13,604 bases of DNA from Comamonas sp. (GTDB lineage Bacteria > Pseudomonadota > Gammaproteobacteria > Burkholderiales > Burkholderiaceae_C), in assembly GCA_018384835.1 (NCBI GenBank), contig JAHAYB010000314.1, positions 1 through 13,604 of the forward strand, read 5' to 3'. The first letter of the stretch is position 1. The number at the start of each line of letters is the position of its first letter. Both the position numbers and the translations under genes were made by a program. The notes beneath the pieces were generated by a model. It saw only the letters and a list, made by a program, of their open reading frames with translations. It ran no database searches and was not told the DNA's origin. Positions 1-4,459 of the stretch are shown piece by piece.

Positions 1-139
1 CATCTATATGATGAATTTCAAGATATGTGTGCTCATTGCAAAAAGTAATGGAGCATCGATGCCCAGCTTGAGTTCTGACGCTCCGATCAATGTCTGCTGG
101 AATATTTGGCCTACCGCCATCGTATTTCTTATCTGCCAT
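1..139 (-). CDS. HNH endonuclease, N-terminal part (cut by window edge)
   Basis: This open frame starts at ATG 139-137 and runs off the left edge, giving 46 residues. The translation begins MADKKYDGGRPNIPADIDRS and continues to a Cys-x4-Cys pair (C29, C34) and a His-His-Ile-Asp motif (residues 43-46). A Cys pair followed by an 'LEIHHID' strand is the first half of the HNH (beta-beta-alpha-metal) nuclease fold, in which the second His of HH is the usual general base. The Asn/His of the second half would lie beyond the edge. The gene begins about 50 bases inside its cassette, right after the attC at 184-244. The Shine-Dalgarno is weak (a purine-rich stretch just before ATG). Small HNH proteins of this type occur in restriction and phage-related settings, but the target here is unknown. 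The HNH call is good; the role is inference. Confidence 0.78.
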   Translation of the reverse strand, partial: MADKKYDGGRPNIPADIDRSVRTQAGHRCSITFCNEHTYLEIHHID

Positions 140-189
140 TTTCTTAAATGTCAATAATTAAATTTCAACTGCGTACTTGGTTTTTCTAA
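1..189 (-). mobile_element. Integron gene cassette 4 (HNH cassette), partial
   Basis: This cassette begins at the G/TT cut point in the minus-strand core site GTTAGAA (184-190) and continues off the left edge, so its own attC is not seen. It carries the start of the HNH nuclease gene with a roughly 50-base AT-rich leader. It is the most distal cassette visible. Confidence 0.7.
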
Positions 190-244
190 CGTGAAAGCTC
201 AGCCGCGCCGCTTCTGCGGCGTCGGCTGCAGCGCCTGGTTAGGC
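184..244 (-). other. attC recombination site (59-base element) of the FtsZ-like/nuclease cassette
   Basis: On the plus strand the site runs from TTCTAAC (184-190) to GTTAGGC (238-244), 61 bases. The inner arms AGCCGCGCCGC and GCGGCGTCGGCT pair around a short loop. The right arm carries one extra T, the extrahelical base expected on the recombinogenic bottom strand. This fixes the cassette orientation as minus, in agreement with the genes. In minus orientation the inverse core is GCCTAAC and the core is GTTAGAA, whose last base departs from GTTRRRY. The inner arms are nearly the same as in the attC at 1807-1866. Confidence 0.9.
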
Positions 245-284
245 GCTCTTCGCTTTGTTGCACTTCAAGCTTGAATCCGTGCGC

Positions 285-1184
285 TCAAACTTCGCGATAG
301 GTGCCAGTTGCGAGACGGAACCATTCTTGCCCGCTGTCATTGTTCATGCAGAAATCATCGAATACGTGTTGCAGCGGAAACACGATATGCCCGTTGATCT
401 CTTGCGCCTGATCGCATCGGCAAAAGTAGATGGTAGCGCCACCTTGCAAGCGATAGGGATCCAATTTCCGAAGCTTACTGTCGCCAACGCTGAGTCTTTT
501 GAAGGTGACCTGCGCAGAAATTATTTTCCCGTTTTCAGAAACTCCGAGGATGTCAATGTCTTTCATGGTCCGTCCGACCGGCATCAGGGTGTGCCTGAGA
601 ACAGGAAGACCACGAATTCTCGCATTTTCTGTGCGCAGATACTCCATGCACATAACCTCCTGAAGATCGGGAGTCAGGCTATCAAGCCCGGCTGGAGGGG
701 TTCCTGTGACAAGCGCTATGACTCGCTGGCCAACTTTTCGCCACCGACAGAATGTGCCCTGCCTAGGCTGGACGGCCGTTAAAAAAATCGCCTCTTCAGC
801 GGTAAGATTTCGGGACTGTCGTACCTGCAAGGCCTTCAGCATAGCCTCACGGCCTTGGAGCTTATTCTTACCTCCCCATGATCCGCGAAAAAGCTCAACA
901 GATGACCCCGGAGAGACATAGCCCACCTTGCCTCCCGTCTTGCCACGGTAAGTGGCAAAGACGTATCCACCGTCTCTCGCCAACTCATGCAAGCGCTTTA
1001 ATGCTGATCGGGCATGGCCTATGTAGTCTGAGGGGTTCAGGCTGCGAGAGTCTCCACGGCTGAAATCGCCGTTCGTATCCTGAGGATAGTGGATGGCAAT
1101 CCGATCCTCCTTCCAGAGCCTATCTAGAGTGTCTTCATCAACGTCTAGAGCGGAACTGTGGCGGATAAAGTAAGTGTTTTTCAT
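285..1184 (-). CDS. Two-domain protein with PD-(D/E)XK nuclease-like C-terminal half (partner of FtsZ-like protein)
   Basis: This 299-residue protein belongs to no family I can name. Residues 1-160 form an alpha/beta domain starting MKNTYFIRHS, with a Trp-x5-IAIHYP strand (24-34) and a 'GGYVFATY...GKVGYVSPGS' segment (72-94). It faintly resembles PUA/EVE-type or Mrr N-terminal modules, which is speculative. Residues 170-280 follow the order of the restriction-endonuclease core: a helix with E176 (PDLQEVMCMEYLR), a strand with D209/D211 (KDIDILGVS), a strand ending in Q225-V-T227 (KIISAQVTF), a helix (SKLRKLDPYR), then a strand (ATIYFCRC). The expected E/Q-x-K is Q-x-T here, with K229 two residues later, so catalysis is uncertain. 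ATG 1184-1182 overlaps the stop of the FtsZ-like gene as ATGA and has no Shine-Dalgarno of its own, which points to translational coupling. A 12-base palindrome (264-275) and the attC follow the stop. Confidence 0.72.
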   Translation of the reverse strand: MKNTYFIRHSSALDVDEDTLDRLWKEDRIAIHYPQDTNGDFSRGDSRSLNPSDYIGHARSALKRLHELARDGGYVFATYRGKTGGKVGYVSPGSSVELFRGSWGGKNKLQGREAMLKALQVRQSRNLTAEEAIFLTAVQPRQGTFCRWRKVGQRVIALVTGTPPAGLDSLTPDLQEVMCMEYLRTENARIRGLPVLRHTLMPVGRTMKDIDILGVSENGKIISAQVTFKRLSVGDSKLRKLDPYRLQGGATIYFCRCDQAQEINGHIVFPLQHVFDDFCMNNDSGQEWFRLATGTYREV

Positions 1185-1738
1185 GTTAAAGATTGTTCCA
1201 AGCGAGAGCCTAACTCTTTCGCAACACGGTCAAAATATTCATCGAGCGATTCTTGTAAGGGGCTCTTGCAGTGGCTGGCAGTCGAGTGATCGTGAAGGAT
1301 CAGTACGTCCACATGCTCCTTTAGTTTGGGGAGAACTGTGTCTGCGATTGCAAGGGACTTTTTCTCAAAGGAAAACGGGCGTGTTGCGACGGCTGTGATA
1401 TGCATGCCAGAGCTCCGTGCGATCTCTGCCAATGCAGGGGTCGCCCCGCTCCCGGTAACTCCTCCGAGGCCGACGACAAGAATAACCCTCTGATTGCCAG
1501 CTATTATCTTTCGAAACTCAGCGGCTCCTTTTTCCACGGCCGCTTCTGCTGTCATAACTGTTGGGAGTCGCCCACTTTGAGAGCCAATGTTCAAGTAAAG
1601 CCGATGTTGTGCAGCTTTTTCCTCAAGGCGGTTCTCGGAACTGTTAACCAGCAAGACGTCGTAACCGGCTGATTGCCCGAGTTTTTCGGCTATCGCGCAG
1701 CCGGCTCCGCCGACTCCAACTATTATGGTTTTTTTCAT
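1181..1738 (-). CDS. Single-domain FtsZ/tubulin-like GTP-binding protein
   Basis: This 185-residue protein is clearly homologous to the GTPase domain of FtsZ. Visible features are the T1 loop GVGGAGC (8-14), an NSSENRL segment where FtsZ has NTDxQAL (32-38), and the tubulin-signature T4 loop GLGGVTGSGATP (90-101; usually GMGGGTGTGAAP). They continue with the T5 region ATRPFSFEKK (118-127; usually TKPFxFEGxxR) and the following 'HVDVLIL' strand. The protein stops in the helix corresponding to H7. The T7 synergy loop (NxDxxD) and the whole C-terminal domain are absent, against about 320-400 residues for FtsZ. It should bind GTP or GDP but cannot supply the catalytic aspartate to a neighbour in a filament. 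I chose ATG 1738-1736 over ATG 1750 because GGGAGG (1748-1743) sits just ahead of it and overlaps the earlier ATG. The stop overlaps the next gene (ATGA). It is not the cell-division gene: it lies alone in an integron cassette. Confidence 0.88.
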   Translation of the reverse strand: MKKTIIVGVGGAGCAIAEKLGQSAGYDVLLVNSSENRLEEKAAQHRLYLNIGSQSGRLPTVMTAEAAVEKGAAEFRKIIAGNQRVILVVGLGGVTGSGATPALAEIARSSGMHITAVATRPFSFEKKSLAIADTVLPKLKEHVDVLILHDHSTASHCKSPLQESLDEYFDRVAKELGSRLEQSLT

Positions 1739-1742
1739 ATCG

Positions 1743-1748
1743 CCTCCC
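1743..1748 (-). promoter_or_regulatory. Ribosome binding site deciding the FtsZ-like gene start
   Basis: GGGAGG on the minus strand lies 4 bases before ATG 1738. It overlaps the alternative in-frame ATG at 1750, which would encode only four more residues from the ribosome site itself. This supports the shorter protein. Confidence 0.8.
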
Positions 1749-1806
1749 ATAGCTTGTTGCGGACGATAGCAAACGCTCCGACAGAGTGTGTCGTAGTCTT
1801 TGGGGC

Positions 1807-1866
1807 GCCTAACGCCTGAATTAAGCCGCGCCGCGAAGCGGCGTCGGCTTGAATGAATTGTTAGGT
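1807..1866 (-). other. attC recombination site of the two-membrane-protein cassette
   Basis: The site spans 60 bases from GCCTAAC (1807-1813) to GTTAGGT (1860-1866) on the plus strand. The inner arms AGCCGCGCCGC and GCGGCGTCGGCTT pair around a GAA loop. As in the leftmost attC, the right arm has one unpaired T. In cassette (minus) orientation the inverse core is ACCTAAC and the core GTTAGGC fits GTTRRRY exactly. Confidence 0.93.
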
Positions 1867-1870
1867 GCCA

Positions 1871-2098
1871 CTACCGACGCGCACCCGGGTCAAGACCAAG
1901 CAGACGCAACACCCAATTTAGGCCGAAGCCAACAATCAGTGGCCACCAATGCACAAGCACGATAGCCAATACTGAAAAGCCAATTGATACGATTGACGAT
2001 AGCAACAGGCCAATGTGCTTGGTCTGTGCATAGGCCGACAAGCCGCCGATGGCCAACAGAATGGACAGACCGGCAAGAATATAAATGACAATAGCCAT
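1871..2098 (-). CDS. Small integral membrane protein (cassette-borne, unknown function)
   Basis: This 75-residue protein is very hydrophobic. One membrane segment covers about residues 2-22 (MAIVIYILAGLSILLAIGG...), and a second covers about 30-65 and may be split at HWWPLIVG. The C-terminus, LGLDPGARR, is basic, consistent with a cytoplasmic end. ATG 2098-2096 follows the stop of the 115-residue gene by 3 bases, so the two are likely translated together. I do not recognise a family. Frames on the same strand that overlap it lack cassette-appropriate starts and were discarded. Confidence 0.65.
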   Translation of the reverse strand: MAIVIYILAGLSILLAIGGLSAYAQTKHIGLLLSSIVSIGFSVLAIVLVHWWPLIVGFGLNWVLRLLGLDPGARR

Positions 2099-2101
2099 GT
2101 G

Positions 2102-2449
2102 TCACCGAAGAAGCCAGGCAACCGCGCATACGACACCAAGCAATATGACTGCTATTGGCGCGATGAGTTGAGTGCTCTCCTTAGCCGTTGGCAGGAACAG
2201 ACGGGTAAAAATGTTGCCGCCAAGTAGCGCGGCAATTGGCCCCCACCAGCCAACCGCTAGGTAGCCAAAGATGAGCGAGCCTACCAATGCAATATATGCG
2301 ATGCCTTGCAACCAAGAAAAGCCTGCGAAATACCATGCACCGCCCCGCCAGCCTCGCTGCGTTGCATAGCCAGAATAGGCAATCATGGCCCAGCCGGAAC
2401 CGCACAAGGCAACGGCAGCTATCAGAAGTATCAATTGCAGAGAATGCAT
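2102..2449 (-). CDS. Multi-pass membrane protein (cassette-borne, unknown function)
   Basis: This 115-residue protein has about four hydrophobic segments: residues 4-24, about 38-62 (GAWYFAGFSWLQGIAYIALV), 64-80 (GYLAVGWWGPIAALLG) and 95-113. It is rich in Gly, Trp and Ala, with a short polar stretch (LPTAKESTQ, 87-95) between the last two. The start at 2449 lies about 15 bases inside the cassette without a visible Shine-Dalgarno. It is followed closely by the 75-residue membrane protein gene and probably works with it. I assign no function. Confidence 0.68.
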   Translation of the reverse strand: MHSLQLILLIAAVALCGSGWAMIAYSGYATQRGWRGGAWYFAGFSWLQGIAYIALVGSLIFGYLAVGWWGPIAALLGGNIFTRLFLPTAKESTQLIAPIAVILLGVVCAVAWLLR

Positions 2450-2458
2450 GGCTGTGGC

Positions 2459-2530
2459 ACCTAACGTTTAGCTTGAGGGGCGCGGAGCCGGCTTGCCGGC
2501 GGAGCGTCCCTCTCGAAGCGCTGGTTAGCA
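2459..2530 (-). other. attC recombination site of the secreted-protein cassette
   Basis: The site spans 72 bases from ACCTAAC (2459-2465) to GTTAGCA (2524-2530) on the plus strand. The arms GAGGG...CGC...GCCGGC and GCCGGC...GCG...CCCTC pair, with a 3x3 internal loop (GGA/GGA). Its arm sequence differs from the two attC sites to the left, so this cassette probably comes from another integron lineage. Confidence 0.88.
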
Positions 2531-2827
2531 ACTTCAATCCTTGTCCATCTCAAAGGTTCGATACTCCCCTGAATCTTGGTCGTAAACCTCAACTTCTACT
2601 GTTGAGCCACTATCTTGGATCGATTCAACGTCGCCATAGCGATACTCGCCCTTGTCGTAGTCGTAGTACTCAATTTCGCGGCCTGGGCGGACAAGTTGGC
2701 CTTTTTCAATCTCGACATAGTTTCCGGATTCGTAGTCGTATCCATCCCATGCAGCAGCCGGCGATGTGAAAGCGAGAATGGAACAAATGATTAACAGATT
2801 TCGCATAAGGGCCTCCTTTGTTGCTAA
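2465..2827 (-). mobile_element. Integron gene cassette 1 (attI-proximal): secreted small protein
   Basis: This 363-base cassette lies between the core-like GTTAGCA read on the minus strand at 2828-2822 and the core at 2465. Both the proximal boundary and the attC inverse core carry the same GTTAGCAAC stretch. One gene with a strong Shine-Dalgarno fills it. Confidence 0.82.
2534..2806 (-). CDS. Small secreted acidic, Tyr-rich protein (possibly DUF5334-like)
   Basis: This 90-residue protein starts with a signal peptide, MRNLLIICSILAFTSPAAA, with likely cleavage after the last Ala. The mature part of about 71 residues is acidic and Tyr-rich, with repeated E/D-Y pairs (WDGYDYESG near 20-28, EYYDYDKGEYRYGDVE, YDQDSGEYRTFE). 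The alternation suggests a small all-beta fold. It recalls short exported 'WDGYDYESG' proteins in Proteobacteria, which I tentatively link to DUF5334 from memory. AGGAGG (2817-2812) sits 5 bases before ATG 2806, a strong ribosome site. Function unknown. Confidence 0.75.
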   Translation of the reverse strand: MRNLLIICSILAFTSPAAAWDGYDYESGNYVEIEKGQLVRPGREIEYYDYDKGEYRYGDVESIQDSGSTVEVEVYDQDSGEYRTFEMDKD

Positions 2828-2880
2828 CTAGAATTAGACGACAGCATCAACAAGCACTATCGTCGGCTAAACATAGCTCA
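2822..2880 (-). other. Degenerate attC-like hairpin or attI at the proximal end of the array
   Basis: On the plus strand TGCTAAC (2822-2828) is followed by TTAGACGACAG, a loop, then CTATCGTC, GG, CTAA and TAGC. The arms can pair with one mismatch and a small bulge, giving an attC-like fold. The far core is decayed: GAGCTATG instead of RYYYAAC in minus orientation. It could be an old attC whose outer half has mutated, or the attI site. The cut point at 2827/2828 must have been used as the upstream core of cassette 1. Confidence 0.5.
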
Positions 2881-2990
2881 TGCTATCAGAACCCCAGACA
2901 AATCCCAGGCAACTTGGTGTTTAGTGCATCCTAAAATTTTTCGAATGACCTAAACACCAGCCTGTGCCTTCTCCCCACGCCTAGGGCACC
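2881..2990. other. Junction between argA and the cassette array
   Basis: No gene or integrase is seen here. The stretch holds an inverted repeat with 10-base arms, TGGTGTTTAG (2915-2924) and CTAAACACCA (2950-2959), around a 25-base AT-rich spacer. The stem is AT-rich and the spacer long, so it is a poor classical terminator for argA. It may be the original downstream hairpin of argA or a recombination-related site. Confidence 0.5.
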
Positions 2991-4337
2991 CTACAAACTC
3001 TTCACCAACACCTGACTTTTACGGCTCCAGTTGTATTTAGCTTTACGCGCTTGGGGCAGCCAGTCGGGGCTGGCTGGCTCAAAGCCGCGTTTAAGAAACC
3101 AGTGCATGGTGCGGGTGGTAAGCACAAACAGGGTTTTTGCGCCTTGGGCGCGGGCGCGTTTTTCTATGCGTTTGAGTAGTTTTTCTCCATCACCCGTGCC
3201 CTGGGCTGTGGGCGAGACGGTGACGGCGGCCATTTCTGCCGTTTGTGCTTCTGGGTAAATATGCAGGGCGGCGCAGCCAAAAATCACGCCGTCGTGCTCA
3301 ATCACGGTGTAGCTGGCAATGTCGCGCTCAATCTCGGTGCGGTCGCGCTTAACCAGCGTGCCGTCATTCTCAAACGGTTCTATCAGTTGGATGATGCTGC
3401 CCACATCGTCAATCGTGGCTTCGCGCAGCTCTTCCAGCTTTTCATCAATCACCATGGTGCCAACTCCATCGTGCACGTAAATTTCCAGCAGCAGCGAGCC
3501 ATCGACCGCAAAGGGCAGGATGTGGCTGCGCTCTACGCCATGCTCGCAGGCACGCACACAGTGGCGCAGGTAGAAGCTGGGGTCGCTGGGCTGCTCGGGC
3601 GCGGGCAGTTGCGCCAACATGCGCCGGGCGTTGGCCAGGGGGATTTCGGTGTCAATCGGGTTGTCTTCGCTAATGGGTTCCAGCGGGTTGCTGGCCAGGC
3701 CGGGCACTTCGGTGAGGAAAATCAGCTTGTGTGCTTTGAGTTCGCAGGCCACGCGGGTAGCGACTTCTTCCATGCTGAGGTTGAACGCCTCGCCCGTCGG
3801 GGAAAAGCCAAAGGGTGAAATCAACACCATAGCTTCAGAATTCAAAGCGCGGCGAATGCCTTCCACATCCACCTTGCGCACCAGGCCGGTGTGCTGAAAA
3901 TCCACCCCATCGACAATCCCCACGGGACGCGCTGTTAAAAAGTTACCCGACATCACCCGTACCCGCGCACCGGCCATGGGCGTATTGGGCAAGCCCTGGC
4001 TAAAGGCGGCCTCAATCTCGTAGCGCAATTGGCCGGCGGCTTCTTGCGCACAATCGAGCGCCACGGGGTCGGTAATGCGCACCCCGGCGGCAAACTGGGG
4101 CTGGTGGTTTTTTAGGCGCAGTTGCTCATTCACCTGGGGACGAAAGCCGTGTACCAGCACAATATCCACGCCCATGGCCTGAATCATCGCCAAGTCTTGC
4201 ACGATGGATTGCAGCTTGCCAGCGGCAATGGCCTCACCCGTGATGCCGACCACAAAAGTCTGGTGACGAAACTTGTGGATGTAGGGCGCTACCGAGCGAA
4301 ACCAGGGCACAAAAGTAAAGTTAAAAACAGTGGACAT
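2991..4337 (-). CDS. argA: Amino-acid N-acetyltransferase (N-acetylglutamate synthase)
   Basis: ArgA catalyses the first step of arginine synthesis, the transfer of acetyl from acetyl-CoA to glutamate, in the cytoplasm. The 448-residue length is usual for the two-domain bacterial enzyme. Residues 20-290 are the amino-acid-kinase-like domain: VLVHGFRPQVN at 60-70 and the TGLVRKVD segment (150-157) typical of this family's regulatory domain, with FNLSMEEVAT at 185-194. Residues 305-440 are the GNAT domain with the acetyl-CoA motif AVTVSPTAQGTGDGEKLL (QGTGDG, 379-384). Arginine feedback inhibition is expected from the family. The gene is monocistronic, with a terminator for the upstream MFS gene just before it and the integron array after it. 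Its Shine-Dalgarno is weak. Confidence 0.95.
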   Translation of the reverse strand: MSTVFNFTFVPWFRSVAPYIHKFRHQTFVVGITGEAIAAGKLQSIVQDLAMIQAMGVDIVLVHGFRPQVNEQLRLKNHQPQFAAGVRITDPVALDCAQEAAGQLRYEIEAAFSQGLPNTPMAGARVRVMSGNFLTARPVGIVDGVDFQHTGLVRKVDVEGIRRALNSEAMVLISPFGFSPTGEAFNLSMEEVATRVACELKAHKLIFLTEVPGLASNPLEPISEDNPIDTEIPLANARRMLAQLPAPEQPSDPSFYLRHCVRACEHGVERSHILPFAVDGSLLLEIYVHDGVGTMVIDEKLEELREATIDDVGSIIQLIEPFENDGTLVKRDRTEIERDIASYTVIEHDGVIFGCAALHIYPEAQTAEMAAVTVSPTAQGTGDGEKLLKRIEKRARAQGAKTLFVLTTRTMHWFLKRGFEPASPDWLPQARKAKYNWSRKSQVLVKSL

Positions 4338-4383
4338 GGCTGCATCCCAGAAAATTTGCCGTTCAAACGCTGTGCAAAACCAG

Positions 4384-4418
4384 AGAAAAAGCCCGCAAGC
4401 AAGAGCGCTGCGGGCTTT
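4384..4418 (-). terminator. Rho-independent terminator downstream of the MFS gene
   Basis: On the minus strand the 10-base arms AAAGCCCGCA (4418-4409) and TGCGGGCTTT (4397-4388) pair around an 11-base loop and run into a T-rich tail. It lies between the MFS stop and the argA start, so argA probably has its own promoter in the short gap or is reached by readthrough. On the plus strand the stem also ends in TTT, so it may work both ways. Confidence 0.88.
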
Positions 4419-4459
4419 GGAAGGTGATTGCGCCTAGTTTAGCGCTGCCTGCCCCTGAT

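Larger units (their letters stand above)
190..1812 (-). mobile_element. Integron gene cassette 3: two-gene FtsZ-like + nuclease-like cassette
   Basis: The cassette runs from the core cut point at 1812/1813 to the one at 189/190 and is 1623 bases long. Its attC (184-244) follows the second gene. Most integron cassettes carry one gene and are under 1 kb. This one carries two coupled genes and a 74-base leader of its own, so the pair was captured and moves as a unit. The leader holds a small inverted repeat (CGACA 1779-1783, TGTCG 1789-1793) upstream of the ribosome binding site, a possible operator or just chance. Confidence 0.85.
1813..2464 (-). mobile_element. Integron gene cassette 2: two small membrane proteins
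   Basis: This 652-base cassette lies between core cut points at 2464/2465 and 1812/1813. It holds two short membrane-protein genes separated by 3 bases and followed by the attC at 1807-1866. The first start codon lies only about 15 bases after the cassette boundary and has no clear Shine-Dalgarno, a common layout for cassettes expressed from an outside promoter. Confidence 0.87.

Noticed and set aside
264..275. 12-base palindrome TTCAAGCTTGAA before the leftmost attC
   Set aside because: It is short, not followed by a T-run, and chance palindromes of this size are not rare; no role can be supported.
255..782. Plus-strand open frame of 175 codons at the left
   Set aside because: It lies opposite the 299-residue gene, starts next to the attC, has no recognisable protein features, and runs against the cassette orientation.
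3243..3818. Plus-strand open frame within argA
   Set aside because: It is the antisense shadow of a clearly conserved gene and has no family resemblance or ribosome site.
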